From contig NW_006768822.1 of NCBI RefSeq assembly GCF_000204055.1, positions 62,001 to 126,000 of the forward strand: a stretch of 64,000 nucleotides of DNA, read 5' to 3'. The DNA comes from Melampsora larici-populina 98AG31 (lineage: Eukaryota; Basidiomycota; Pucciniomycetes; Pucciniales; Melampsoraceae). Within the stretch, counting starts at the first letter, position 1; the number at the start of each line of letters is the position of its first letter. The translations under genes were made by a program, and so were the position numbers. This document shows, in pieces, positions 11,057 to 24,329 of the stretch. Under the pieces are notes generated by a model. The model was not told the origin of the DNA, made no database searches, and saw only the letters and a list, made by a program, of their open reading frames with translations.

Positions 11057-14000
11057 TTAATTAAAAATAGAAGATTTCCAACTCCTATCCACAGATACAA
11101 CAGGTCGTACAACCAGAAGCTTATGACTAGGCTGATCCATACCAGAGCCAATCACTTCCGTACCAGCACCCGTACCAGTCTCATAAGCTTCAGCTTGACG
11201 ATCTTCCAACTCTTTGATTGCTGACTCTCTTACATCCCATACGATTTGAATGTTTTGAATTAATTCGGTTTGAAGATTATCAAGTTGAGTTTGAAGTGAA
11301 TGAGCAATTCTATGAAGTCTTTCTGATGAAGCTTTTGCTACCTTATCTGAGCTTTGAGCATTACGTTGGATATATGAGATTAGTTGGACTAATGCTGGAA
11401 GTAAGGCTTTGACTTGATCTACGAATCATAAACATTAACATTCATCAATACTCAAACCTCCTTCATGATTGGTAATTTGAAACATATAATCTCAAATTAA
11501 AACTTACTTTGTAAAGATATAAGTTTCTCTAATGCCGTTTTTGATAATAAATTCAACAAATATTCTTCTTCATAAATACTTCCTTTCTTACCAGCTGCTT
11601 TCTTCTTTTCTTCTTTTTTACGTAACTTTCCACTTCGTCTAAACCCATCATTTCAATCAAGAAAAGTTCAAATAAGTGTCATCTTTACAAAATTATATTG
11701 TCTGCTTTTGTCTTAGATTCATCTCTTTCTTCTTTTTCACTTACGCTGAAGATCGTCCAGATCGCATCGTATAGGTAGAATGATGAGATGGTGCAATCCC
11801 ACGAGTGTATCTAGAATAATCGGTTCTAAAGACTGTAGTTGCTTCTGTCATGGCATCAATCCCATCAAAGACCTCACCAGTCTCCTTATCTCGAGTCAAA
11901 TAAAAGGCATCTATCACATTGAAAGAAAATGACCACATCAGCAGTGTAAACGAAACCAAAGTGATGCTTTGAAAATCACAACGCCACCTACCAGGTTCCG
12001 CCTCAGCCGCCAATTTAAGTTCTGCTAACCGATCCACCTGTTTCTGTGTGTTCTGTTGAGTTTCCTCAATCTCTTCAACTAGTAATTCAACATATTCCTC
12101 AAGGCTCGGTTGAACAAGTTCTATGAGTAATTCTGGTCTCGAATACCGAAGGGCCTGATATTCTCATAAAACTAAAGTTAGGACTTCATACTTTTGCATC
12201 AAGATATCAAATCAATCAAACTCAACTTGTCTGAGCGCTTCAGAATACGCTCTTCCATCACACAGCATCGTAACCCCACCTTTGACATCTCCTGCATAAT
12301 CAAACAGGACAGTAGCTGATTCAAGATGCCGACCCGACTTCTCAAGCCGCTCTGCATCCCGATCAAAATTCACCATAAGCCTTCAAAATCTCACTCCAAT
12401 ATGTCACCGAGATCACTCACGAGCCATATCAAGGACAATCGGCTCACTAGCCATTCCGTCATTCCCGATTTCGACCGGTCGACCACATATCGATAAGAGA
12501 GAGAAAAGCTCTTGCCAAGCTTCCGCTTGTCGAAATGCTTCTGACGCTTTGTCAATCTTCTCCGCAAGTGTGTACACTATAAAGTTCACAAATTCTTCGC
12601 ATCAACTCTCAATTCAGCTACTAACTGGGGGGCACTGTTTGCTTACCTAGCCCAGCCTCCATGTACTTTTGATTTTCCATAAACCAATCACCTTGTAGGT
12701 CTCGTAAAGCCTAAAGAAACATTCTTCAGAACCTTGATGACCAAAAAGAATCTATCAAACTCACTATGACTTTAACAGGCTGTGTTGAAACTTCTTTCAA
12801 AGCTTCTTCATACAAAGCATGTCTCTCAGTGTAATTCAAAATCACATCAAACTTTTCTTCCTGTGCAGCACATAAATGTTGGATTGCAGATCGATGATTA
12901 CCCAAATAATCGTCAATCTTGAATTTCCTCATCTCTGGGTCAAGGACCCTTAGACTTTGTAAAAATGGTAGATACTCTTTCGGATCCTTTGAAGAGAATT
13001 AGAGATCTTCATCAGCATGACGTCAGATATACAAAATCTCAAAAAACAAACTGCACCTTTTGAGAATGTTGAGCAATCAGGACTACCAAAGAAAGATCGT
13101 ACATTGATAAAGCTACTTTATATAGCTCATTAGCATCACTCAAGAATATAATGTATTTAATTGCGTCATCGACCTTTTCAGGATTTTCGACTGAAGGAAG
13201 TATCTCATCTCAGAAGATATCTGTGACATATGATTTCATGAGACAAACTTTGAGCTTACGTTTAATCTCGGACAACAAATTCAACGCGGAACGATAATCA
13301 GCAGGTTTTTTACAAACCAGTGCTGTTAAGATACTGTTGATGTACTCCAGCTTGTTTGATTTCTGACTGATCGCATCCGCAATCAATGTACAGATCACAT
13401 TCACTTTGTTATCACCAAGAAGCCTGAAATCGTAAGTGAGTTAAACAAAAGATCAATTTCAGATAAAAAAAGAACAACGAAGTTGAAGGGACAAACCTTT
13501 TCTTATTCTCTGAGCTCACATCCACATTTGATTTCCTCCATCTCTTCGTAATAGGATATACTTGTTCAGTCACATCAATATTCTTTAAACTACTCAAGAA
13601 CAGATTAATATGATCCACATCAATCACTTGTTCCACAAAATCTTTTGCACCATGATTCATAAACTTTTGAAAATCAAAATCCACCAATAAATTAAAATCA
13701 ATCTTATGTTTTCTACATTCGATAAACGCATCTAACCATCTATCTTCAATCAACAGATCCATACAGATCCGTCGTAGGACCATAGGTCTTGGAAAGATGG
13801 TTTCCAAATTCCCTCGAGGCATCTGTAAGATGAGTTTCATTGAACTCGGTCTACTTGTTACAATCCGAGACCCACGCTCTACAGCTCTTGAAGCGTCTTT
13901 AAGATGAATAATCTCCAGCTCAGAGTTCTGTCTTGGATCTGTAGATGTTAAGTCGCCTGAATTCGAAAACTTGGCACATAAGTCAAGGGTATCTAGAAAC

Positions 14001-16663
14001 TTGATTTGATGAGAAAAAGTGGCATAGATGAGGTAATTTGAATCGCAAGTGAATGAAGAACAGTCGTTTGCTATCATATGACTTCCCACATAAAGTTTTG
14101 CTGTGTGACTGAGACCAATGGGCAAGAAGGCTTCATGAGATGGATCGGCCCACAAGTGTTCAAAGGTCGAACAAAACTCGGGAAATCGGTGCTGGGTTGT
14201 CTCGATTCCAAAGTCCATACTCGGTTCAGCAGGATTTGAACAAACTGGATGCATATCAACAATGAGCTTGATGAATGTAAACTACTTCATAAATTATGAT
14301 GCCTCACCTTTCACTACATTACCGGTATCAGTCTGAATGAGGGCTATATCAGCCACACTGGAGCCTGATAGCTTCCACCATCGTTCGGAATGAGAGGGTC
14401 GCAATGTACATTGGTCGCCCAGCTTGTTGGCCTCGGAGCCAGAATCGTCTTGCTCATTCAAAGCAAGTTTTTGTATATGAAGGCCATCTCGAGCTTTCAT
14501 AGTTGTCTGTTCTATTTCGGTGAACAGGGCAATAATGACGACGCAGGACTTGCCTTCGATTGATGCAGCTTTTGACATACATACTTGACGGTAAGTGATT
14601 GGATTTGATGTGGAATTTTCTAACATGAATGTAAATAACTTGGTTGGTGTAGGTAAACGGAAATGAGGTTTTGCTTCCTGACTGCAAGTTAGATCCCAAC
14701 GGTAACATGTTACCTCGCCATTCGGAAGGATAGTAGCAAGTCCAGGGAATGTAGCGCTGAATGACATGTGACTCGGAAGGCGCGGTAAGCAGGTTTTCAC
14801 AAGATCGGGTGATATAGTTGAGATTTGTAAAGATGACATGGGTGGTGGAACCACTTGGTATCGAAAAGGAGACAAAAGTAGTTGGTCTATACGTCCATTC
14901 ATTCACCAAAGCAAGTCAGCAAGAGAAGTCATTGCGCAAGAAAACGCTGCGAGGGATTTTGCTTACATCCATCAATGACAGCAACAGACCCAGTATCTCG
15001 AGGGATTGGAGTACGATCTGAGAAGACTTCCCAAGAAAACTGTCGTAATTCCATGTGACCTGGATATACAGACAGAAAATTCAGCCACCTGCTAGGTAAC
15101 CACAAATCACCAATTAAACTTACTCGCGGTACCAAGGTATAGATGAAGAGGTTTTTCAGGATGCCACATTATGAAATTGAGGATACCTTGTGGATGCAGG
15201 TCAGACTGGATCTCTGACTTTAGATACCAATGATAATTGTTTCTCGTCCAGAGTTGAACTGCCGGAGGAATTAAACAGATCAATACGACATCTGTGCAGG
15301 TTTCTCAAGATAAAAAGTAAAAAAATAATACTGTAAACCTACCTGATCGTCGAGGAGTTGAGACAGGACTAGAGGTATCATCTGTGATCATTTTCTCCAG
15401 GCCGATAGCAAGAACAGTAGAATCAGAATTCCAGGCCAAAGCGAAAACTCTTTGGACACGATCTTCTTCCTTGAGAGAAAACCCATAACGTTGCAATCCA
15501 TTACGTTCAAAGAAGATAATATCAACTTTATCGGTGGTCGGATTGTAAACAGATGAAGCAATAATTGAACCTTCCGGTCGCCAGGCTATGGGTCCATGTA
15601 ATAAAAGTGGATTAATCCGAGTAGAAGTTGAAGATAATGAAGCTGTTCTAGAATAAACTTTGATAGAACGATGTTGACCAGTCTTTTGAGCGTTTGTAGG
15701 ACAAGCCACCGCAAAGAAGGCTCCATCACCTCTCCATGTGATTTCGTAGAAATCTTGACCTAAATCTCTTGGAGCTCGAGTCTCTTGTTCTTCAATGGCG
15801 CTTTGCGCTTGTGCAGCTGCTTTACCAAGCGATCCGTGAAACTGAGTTGATTTTGCTCCCCAGCCCACATTCACTGGTTCATCTGATAATTTCAAAGAAA
15901 GTATTCATATATCAATACAAGATAATCATAGGTAAGACCAAGATAGGTTTGCATAAATGATACCCCATGCTCACTTACCACTTCCAAATTGAGCGAAATC
16001 GACTTCATGTTCAGATAGTACATCGAATGATTTGGTCAAAAGAATCAACTTATGAGAACCGGTAATGACCACCAGAAGTTCATCATCAGGACTCCAAGAA
16101 GCACAAAGGATTCCATCTTCAAAAGCACCGACCCCGTCGAACTAGTTAATGTTTTCAGATCAAGTGAACAGACGCGGTGAATCAGCTCAACCCGAGAAAA
16201 CGTAAAGGTAGTGTGAAGTCATTCGTTTGCAAACTTGTAAAGGGTCTTGAGTTTCTTCCATTGATGGAATCGGACATAATGAGATTTGTCCATCGGCGGT
16301 CACCAAGCATAGTTGATCGGATTCCAAAAGGACTTTTAAGCTAATGATAAATCGCTCAGCATTCCGTGACGAGTCTTGATTCGCGCTTTCTGGAGGAAGA
16401 TCGCTTGTGAATTGAGCTAGTAAAGTCGGCACAACCTGAGATTCGACATGATCGATGGTGAGTCAGTTACTTCCGACTTGCAAAGTCTTATGATCACTGA
16501 CCCGATTGAGATGATTCAAATCTACGCCAAAGACGGATACTGCCGATGTAAGCGGATCAACTGTTCCAATGAAGATATTATCATTATCGGGATGAAGAGC
16601 GATGATACGTGATTCGTTAAGACCAAAGATTGGTTGAACTGATAAATTGAGTAGAGATAACAT
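11057..16663 (-). CDS. ELP1: Elongator complex subunit ELP1 (IKI3), about 1,465 aa
   Basis: Eighteen exons join in phase: 16663-16478, 16435-16202, 16141-15979, 15882-15343, 15291-15124, 15059-14967, 14886-14308, 14244-13497, 13423-13260, 13190-13057, 12986-12765, 12710-12647, 12576-12421, 12351-12227, 12154-11992, 11910-11745, 11638-11508 and 11418-11057. Family hallmarks include VGWGAKSTQFHGSLGK, LWTRNNYHWYLK, a DPKEYLPFL segment followed by RKFKIDDYLGN, and the Lys-rich stretch LRKKEEKKKAAGKK near the C-terminus. The N-terminal half is a WD40-type propeller and the C-terminal half a TPR-like helical array. ELP1 is the scaffold of Elongator, which modifies wobble uridines of tRNAs in the cytoplasm. 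Exon ends 1 and 2 rely on weak donors (GTCGGA, GTTTTC) chosen by phase, so those two boundaries are less sure. Confidence 0.93.
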
Positions 16664-17421
16664 TTTTATAAATTCTTTTGGATGAAAATCAGTTTCAAAA
16701 AATTACCAAAATTTAAATTCAAAAGGCTGTCACGTCGGATTTAACGGAATTCTTAACATAAGGGTTTTCATTCCAAGTTCAACAATAACATCGAACTCAT
16801 GACTTTGGCTCTCAGCTCTCCTTTCCTCAACTGTTCTATTTACCATGTAGTCCTTCTTTGAAGACCTTGACATGATGATAATAATTAGATTATCGAATAT
16901 CAAATTCCGCAAGTCTCTCTTTCCGGGATCCAGCTCTTTTAGATTTCATTGATTTCTGCACTTCCGACAAAACTCAAGGGTGCACCGAAACCACCCAGAC
17001 TGATCTATCAGGGCGCGCCTATATCAACCCGATTCTCATACTTGATTTGTGATCCAAAGGGTCAAATCATCAAGTAGTGCCCAAGCTTGAAAGCGAAGTG
17101 TATGATAAAGGATGAATATATGACCATCTAGATTGTTGAGACGTTTGAAGTGATCCATTTAGTCTCCTACAGTAGAGTCATCTTCGCTACCCAAATCAAA
17201 ATGTTCTGGTCAAGCGGGTAAATCAGAAAAGTTTCATCTTAGCTTCAGACCCAAACCGATAATCTGGTGTTTGAAGTCTAAGTGGGTCATGTGGAATCAA
17301 GATTACCTTGATCACTTCTTTCTTCACTGATCCTTCATTCACTTCTTCTCCAAATTCATTATATTTCACTATTCTCGAATCCTTCATTCCTTCAACACCT
17401 AAACGAAAAAAAACAAAGAAG
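16664..17421. promoter_or_regulatory. Divergent intergenic region between ELP1 and a secreted-protein gene
   Basis: The 758 bases separate two divergent start codons and must contain both promoters. Pyrimidine-rich stretches lie just before the plus-strand ATG at 17422. I see no unmistakable TATA box or other defined element. Confidence 0.4.
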
Positions 17422-19971
17422 ATGAAGTCATCAAGGTCAACCAACAGACCTCGATGGACAACCATTCTCACCACCCTACCACTCTATCTCTCTTTATTTT
17501 CTCAAACCTTTACTCTACGGAATCCCAAAGATTCGATACCTAAGTTAGAACGTCGAGCAGGTTTGAATATTATGGACCCAACTAATTCTGGAAAAACTGG
17601 TTTAGATCAATCTAATCCTCAATTAAAAGATCCTTGTGCTCATCTTGAATTAACACCTCAAACTTGGGTCGATTTACAAATCGATCAATATCTTTCGAAT
17701 TATCCTAATGCTGATAAACTCACTATTCAGGTATAATCTCTTTATATATTGTTTTAATCTTATGATGCCTCTTCTTTGAATACCGAAAAGAGAAATTATA
17801 AATTGATGGATGATTTGTTGATGATCAGGAATTTGCGGCTGAATTAAACGTACCTAATTTCTTTTGTGGAATAGGAATGGATTGTTTAGCTGGACAAGTA
17901 AGTCAAAGTGTTTTCATCTATTCTTACTTTAATTTTTTTGATTTGATTATCACTAAACCGAATCTCTGATGATCATCAATAGTTATGTCAACCAGCTGTA
18001 GGTGTGAATTGGATAATTCTTTATGCTATACAAGAATGGAATAATTATATGAACTCTTTGTATCGAGCTATTGAAACGGCTGTGACTTTGATGAGAGGTA
18101 TGTTACATCTTATGATCTGATAGTCATCACACTTGAGAATCTTTATTGACGCTGAATGCCAAACGTCTTACAGAAGCGTCTGCAGCTATTGTTTCCGACT
18201 TGTAAGTCTTTCCTCATACATTTTGAAATCCGTTTAGATTCTCGGTCTGATAACTGATGTAGTGTGTTCGCAGTGTTCCTCGAGTAGAGATTGACAAGTC
18301 ATTATATGGATGGGCAGTCGGAACGGTGATATGTGGTGTCCTTGCCACTTTCTCTGGACTAGCCGTTCCCGCCTTCATGCCTCTAGACGCAATGGCCATG
18401 GTCAAAGAAGCCACAGCCTACGGTGTAGGTGCAGCTACAGTCGGTAGTGGAGCGATAGGCGCATCTACGGCTACTCTAGATGCTAAATCGGCTAAAGCTT
18501 ATGATGATGCAAAGGCACTTCTTGATTCAAACAAAGGTGCTGAACTAGCTGAAGCTGAAAGAGCTAATGATATGAAGATCGCTATTGATTTTCTTACATC
18601 TGGTGGTCATCCTAAGACTGAAGAACATCCAAAGGATTGGGTTAATGCTGAAAAGATTAGGAAAGAAGCTCAGGTATTATTTGGAATGCCAAGAACTACC
18701 CCTCCTCCAGCTGGTCCTTCAACTTCGGGAGCCAGTTCTTCGTCTGCGGCTTTGAGGAAACGGACTTTACAACCTAGACATCTACAAAAACGAGGACCTC
18801 CAACTGCATTTGCATACGTGAGTTTTATTCTACCTTTCGTTACCTTTGTATTATGAAACCAAATTCTGACGTGAGCCTTTAATAGACTCAATGGGCATAC
18901 CTCGATAGTCATCTAACATCTTTACAAAACCGCATGCAAGGAATCGTTTCATTAACCACTAGAGCAGGAGCCATGGCACCAATCTTATCAGATGGAGGGA
19001 TGGCTTCGATCTTAGCAGAAGGAGCATTCTTATCTCCCAATCCATCGGAAGCATACTTGGCTAAACCTTCCAAAGAACTTATTCAACTTTCAGCTTTATC
19101 TGAGTTCTTTAAAGCTATTGTGAGTCAAGGTTTATGATCTACTGATTCGAGATTACATTGTCTGATTCATCTATGATCGGTTTGTAGAATATCTTTGTGA
19201 CTATTGGAAGTGTGAGTAATTGGCAAAGAGAAGTATTGAATGAAGATCTTAAGCTCATTTGATTTCTTTCTTAGGACGAATGTAAATTCAAAGGTCCTAA
19301 TGGAGCTTGGGACAGCCCAGGAAACTTATCATTTTGTACACCAGAAGGATTGTAAGTGAAAGCATTTCCCAACAGGATCTTGACCGCCTATCAAACCAAG
19401 AAATCTTAAATGGTTTAGTTTTCACAATTGCTGATTGATTACGAAATGAAAACAGAATGATGAACTTGATTCAAGCTCAAGGAGATAAAGCGATCAACGA
19501 GATCCCAAATGCAGATCTAATCAAATCAAAGTACGGATACACGGTTGAATTTTTAGCTAAATCAGCATGGGAATGTCAAAAGAAATATGGAATTTATACT
19601 TTAGGAAAGTAAGTAGTAAAGAATCATCAAGATTCTTACGCTGTTTTTTTTTTCGGTTGGATGTTTTAAAATTCTTAAGAAGAGTTGAAATTGATGATTT
19701 TCTTTGATCGAAATAGAGCTCCTCCTCCTGTAAGTATTAAATCAGATTGTGTATTTTCTATTGCAGTATGTGATTGTACTTTACCCGGTAAGTCAAAAAA
19801 CCTCTCTTTGAAACTTATCAAGATCTCTAAAGATCCTTCAAAGACTAACTAAACCGTTAAATCACTCTTTAATTTTTATATCCAATTTCTACTTCAGAGG
19901 TAGCACATTTACGTAAGAAAAAGGTCAAGACAGTTAAAGCTTGTAGAAAAGCAGCCAATTTACCTATCTAG
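17422..19971 (+). CDS. Secreted cysteine-containing protein of unknown function, 565 aa
   Basis: Eleven exons join in phase: 17422-17730, 17829-17897, 17983-18097, 18174-18201, 18274-18817, 18886-19119, 19188-19211, 19275-19351, 19456-19608, 19717-19787 and 19898-19971. The ATG at 17422 is the first in frame. The N-terminus has a basic region and then a hydrophobic core (LPLYLSLFSQTFT), read as a signal peptide. A dibasic site LERR follows near residue 45. Conserved-looking cysteines occur in FFCGIGMDCLAGQLCQP (about 115-131), DECKFK, FCTPEG and CDCTLP. A hydrophobic Gly/Ala-rich stretch (about 185-240) could cross a membrane, and KR sites (LRKR, LQKR) precede the middle. I recognise no named domain. 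The architecture suggests a secreted or cell-surface protein, possibly an effector or wall protein; that is inference. Confidence 0.8.
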
Positions 19972-20741
19972 TCTAAAAGTCTACATTATGGACAAATCCT
20001 TATACACAACACTCACTCACCTACTCACAACCTTCATTCTCACACTCATTTGCGATCTCTCTCCTTGTCACATGAGTTTCCTTACATTCTTTACGTAGCT
20101 TGATTTTTTTCAAAGAAAATTTTCATACTTAGAATTTCATATTTAAGAAGATTTTGTTGATAAAGTTGGATATTTGTGACTTGACCTAATGAGTTGGATT
20201 GAAGATGATGAATTGATTCAAGGTTTATAACTTCATCAGATGGCCAGTTGGATCAAGTGGTGCTTCATGAATTTGATTGAACTTCTTATCATTTCTTCAT
20301 ATGATCATCACTCAATTTTCCAAAAATTGATGGTTAGTAGATCTTTTGATGGTAAAGGTCGATTAGATCTTACATTAAATCCACATCTTTCATATTTTCT
20401 GAAAGACTTGCACACTCTTGAAAGTTATCAATGTCTATTATCCATTAGATAACTCAATGAATCCTTTTCATTCAGATTTGCTCAGATTGGACCACTTTAT
20501 AATCATTTATGATCATACTAAACAAAAATATGATTCAAGATTGGAATTGCAATTCAAACTTTTTAAAATATGTTAATTTAAAATAGAACAACAGGTTGAA
20601 GTACATATTGTAATTACACATCATTCCAAAAGAAAAAAGAAAACAAAAAACCCAAAACAAATCCATTGAATTGGTTTAATATCACTAAATTGAAAAAAAA
20701 AACTTACCAAAAGAAAAAAAAATAACTCGAAAGCAAAGAAG
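19972..20741. other. Intergenic region, convergent 3' flanks
   Basis: This lies between the stops of the secreted-protein gene and SHR3. It is AT-rich, with A tracts at 20630-20730. The short plus-strand ORF at 20240-20452 has no supporting features. I see nothing else. Confidence 0.5.
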
Positions 20742-21615
20742 TTAAGGTTGTGATTGGATTTCCAGTGGGTTTTGACGATCCAACAAATTACCATTCAACT
20801 GTTCTTTAATCCTCAAAACCTTTTGTTTATCTAACCCTTTAACCTTAACGACCTTTACAAGCTTCTTTTCTTCTTGAATTCCGACTCCAAGAGTTTTATC
20901 CAAACTTTTTTCAATACACATTTGAGCGATTTGTAAGACGATCAAACCGGTTAAAGTCACTGAGATGATCGTATTGAGTGAAGCGATAGATTGGATTGTC
21001 ATGATGATTGAAGAAGTCGGTCTTAGACTGGTTGGGGTTTGGGTGATTGTTAAGGGATCTGATGGGTTGAAACTTATGGGACTCTTGGGTAAGGTTTTTA
21101 GTAAGGGAATCACATGTGCGATTTCGACGATTATTGAAGTGATTAAAAGAACTGAAGAAAAAAAATACCAATTTGATGGTTAGTTTTGGATTAGACTTTT
21201 CGATCAGATTGATGGATTGACATACCTAAACTTGCTAAATCGAAAACGACTGAAATACTTGAGTTTTTTAATTTACTCAATAAACTAATCAATCCTATCA
21301 AAGTGATGAACTTAAAAACCATTAAAATATAATTCTGATTTGATGATGTTGTTGATGATGAGGATTGTAAGATTAAATTTGATAAGTTTGTATAATAAAT
21401 TAATGAATTGGTGATTGGAATTGGTGAGATTGGATTTGTCCATAGTGTACGATGATCTACTGACCTATTTAAACAAAAGCATATCGATATTAGTTTTATG
21501 AGAGAAAGAGTGGTTTGTGAGAATGAAAGAGGTTAGTTTTGGTTTACCAATGTATAAATTGAGCACCTAGTAGGAATGAACAAGATGTTAGAACGATTCC
21601 AGTTGCAAGAGTCAT
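20742..21615 (-). CDS. SHR3: ER membrane chaperone SHR3, 238 aa
   Basis: Exons are 21615-21548, 21464-21226 and 21151-20742, in phase. Four hydrophobic segments are visible: near residues 5-22, 70-90, 100-125 and 165-185. Family-like signatures are SFLLGAQFIHW with TLWTNPIS after helix 1, VVFDLASL before helix 3, and the last helix NTIISVTLTGLIVLQIAQ. A charged Lys-rich cytosolic tail follows (LVKVVKVKGLDKQK), longer than in yeast Shr3. Shr3 is an ER chaperone that lets amino-acid permeases fold and leave the ER. I recognised it from topology and these short motifs, so a profile search would be the real test. Confidence 0.72.
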
Positions 21616-22693
21616 GGTCTTAATCGTCTTTGAGGTTTGATTTCTTTGAGGTTTGATTTTTTGAATTCGATATGAAGTTGGAATTGAGTCTCCTTTTGAT
21701 TAAGCCAAACATACTTCACCAAACTTGAACCCCTCTTCCTTCTTGGTCTATCTGTATTTTCAAACTTTAATCCAATTTAATTCAAGATTCAAGATATCAC
21801 TCTGGCGCTAGGTAACTTGACTGAGTCCCTCTGTGCCTCGCGAGCTTGACTCTGGAGACTGGCACGCCACACTGCACACTGCACACAGTTCAAGTTCTTT
21901 TTGGAACCAATCAAACTTTACAATTTTATAAATTATTCTCTTCATTTGATCTTATTTTCTTCATATATACTTCAATTTTGCAAAAGATAAGAAAAAAAAA
22001 CAAAAAAAACAATTTATTCAAACTAAACGAGTCATCAAGAAAAAAAGAAAAAGAAATTCCACATGCAAGGAAAGAAACAAAGTGTACAAGAAACAAAAAG
22101 AATCATAACGTGTTTTTTATAATTTCGTGTTTTTACTATTTAGGCTTAGGTAGGTAGGTAGGTAAAATTGCTAAGATAATCAAAGAAAGAGTGATATATG
22201 CATACAATTCTCTCTCACACAAGAAAAGATAAAGGAGTTTTAAAGTAAGTTTAGAGGGATCATATTGCTCTACAACAAGAAAAGAAAAAAAAGGAATTCA
22301 TAAACCTTATTAAGTGTTTTGTTTACAAGTTTTTTAAACGGATGAGAAAAGAGAGAGACAAGAAAGAAAAGAAAATCATCAGATTAACTTTTGGACTTCA
22401 ATTTTCATCTTCATCATCATTTCTTATGATGAACACAGTTCTCATGATGATTCTTGGAATGATCTTTTGGTTTCGAATTTTTCTTGGCATCGTTCTTATT
22501 GTTCTCATCATTGGTGTTGGTCTTTGGATCTTGGGTTTGATTCACAGGCGAATTGGTTTTCTTGAAATAAGTCAATCGAGTTCGGAAATTCGAATATGCA
22601 AAAAAAAGAAAAGCAAACCAAAGAAAAAAAATAAGTGAGCAAACACCGTAGTTGAAATGGTTTAAAGAGTTTCAAGAATTCCAAAATTGAAAG
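21616..22693. other. Intergenic region; possible alternative 3' exon of the coiled-coil gene
   Basis: No confident gene lies here. The A-rich plus-strand sequence at 22290-22640 reads on the minus strand as an open frame (about 22585-22427) of polar residues, with FRTRLTYFKK and NHHENCVHHKK before a stop. It could be an alternative last exon of the downstream coiled-coil gene or chance. The hydrophobic plus-strand ORF at 22342-22638 is the mirror of this polar stretch. A TAGG tetranucleotide run lies near 22150. Confidence 0.4.
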
Positions 22694-24329
22694 TTAATTC
22701 TTCATGTCTTTCAAAGATGTAAAACGTGAATTAGGATTCTTGAAGATAAACTTGCTAACCAATTTTTCTTTTTCATCCTTCACTTTAGCTAATTGTTCAT
22801 CTAATCTTTTACCTTCTGCCAATAACTTTTCTTCTTGAACTGCTAATTTTCTTTCTTGTAATTTCGTTTTCAACGCTTCATCATCAGCCACCGACCAGTA
22901 GATAGGTAAAGCCGGTGTAGGTGGTGCAGTAGCTCTTCTAGTGGCCACTTCGGCGGCGGCTGCTGCTGCACATGCTGCAGTAGTCGCTCGGTCTTCGGCT
23001 CCTTTGGCATATAAAACAGCTGCGATCCTCGCTTTCTCTGCTCTTTCTAAATCAGCTTGAAGCATCGCGGCTTGTCCTAATGCTACGTCTCGTGCTGCGA
23101 TAGCTTCTTTGGCTTCTTGTTCGAATCTAGCCATCGTGACTTGACTGGCTTCTCGTTCTGCAATTAATGTTTTATAGGTTCGTTCTTCTGTGGTCATTAA
23201 TTGATTAATGTTTTCTCGATTTAAGTCTAGCCTTCGAAGTAATTGAGATCGCTCTTCACGTAACATATTGATCTGACCAAAAAAAACATAACCAAGTTTA
23301 GAAGAATCCATGATTGATTGGAAATCAAATGAAATGAACATACCTCTGTCTTACAACTAATCACTTCATTACAAAGCATCTCACGTTCGAATCGAGCAAA
23401 ATCAGCACGTTCCAACTCTCTTGCAATCTCCATTTGCATCTCAACAAAACCATGACCTTCATACCCTATAACAAGAATTTAGGAGATTCCAATCAATAAG
23501 TCAATCAAGTATAAATTTCTCCAAGAAGGTATTTAAAAAGTGCAACAAACCTAAATTAGCCCATAATTCTCGAAGTAATAATAAAGCCGATTCAGGTAAA
23601 TCTTTAGCAGCACGAGCCGAACCTGGACCAAGTGCTACAGGAACAGGTACAGTAGGATTGGGTAGGTTTTGGATTGGTGAAGGTTTGGGATTGATGATTG
23701 GAGTTGAAGGAGTGGTATGAGGTAAAGGTCTGATACTGGCTAGTTTAGCTTGTCGGATCGCTTCGGCATCACGTCTGAAAGCAATCGATTAGAAAACGTT
23801 AGAATGGGTTTGATTGAAGGTTTGGGTTTGGGTTGAGTTTACCTTGCTTGATCTAAAGCTGCTACTAATTCAGCTTCACGTCGTTTGCTTTAAAGATTTA
23901 GAAAAAGATGATCAAGATGTTAGTTAGTAAACTGGTTTAATGGAATCAAAAACATCATTTTGGAAAGAAACTAACCGATCAGCTGAGATTTGTGCTTCTA
24001 ATTCTTCTAATTTCTTTTCAGCTGCAATGAGCTTGGCCGATTTCCTAAGAAGATTTCAACCAATTTTCATCAGTTTTTTAAATTCATGAGTATTGTAAAC
24101 CAATTCAAGTAGAGAATTCAAAAACAAAAAGAGGGATATGGGAAGAGTGATTTGGATTTCATTTGTGGGTGAGTAAGTGATAATGTCTGAGACAGATACG
24201 AAACCGATTGTTGAAGATCAGTTCTGAGATGAAGATTGATTTGGTTTGATTGATTGTTTTTGTTGAATTGAGAATGATCGAATGAAAAGGATGATAAGAA
24301 ATGAAACAAACTTACGCTAATGCTGGCAT
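22694..24329 (-). CDS. Alanine-rich coiled-coil protein, 350 aa
   Basis: Exons are 24329-24316, 24044-23976, 23887-23843, 23774-23551, 23465-23344 and 23272-22694, in phase; the first coding exon is only 14 bases. Charged heptad-type sequence appears at residues 8-60 (KLIAAEKKLEELEAQ). A Pro-rich linker follows (about 60-90), and then a long coiled coil from about 130 to 335. The coil includes a run of ten residues that are mostly alanine (ACAAAAAAE) and a short Pro break with PIYW. The end is Lys/Glu-rich (KVKDEKEKLVSK). No signal peptide or membrane segment is seen. I do not recognise a family; a structural or scaffold role is only a guess from the coiled coil. Confidence 0.7.

Noticed and set aside
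22342..22638. Hydrophobic 98-aa plus-strand ORF resembling a membrane protein
   Set aside because: The hydrophobic run is the mirror of a polar minus-strand frame (GAT/AAC codons read antisense), and it is surrounded by poly-Lys low complexity.
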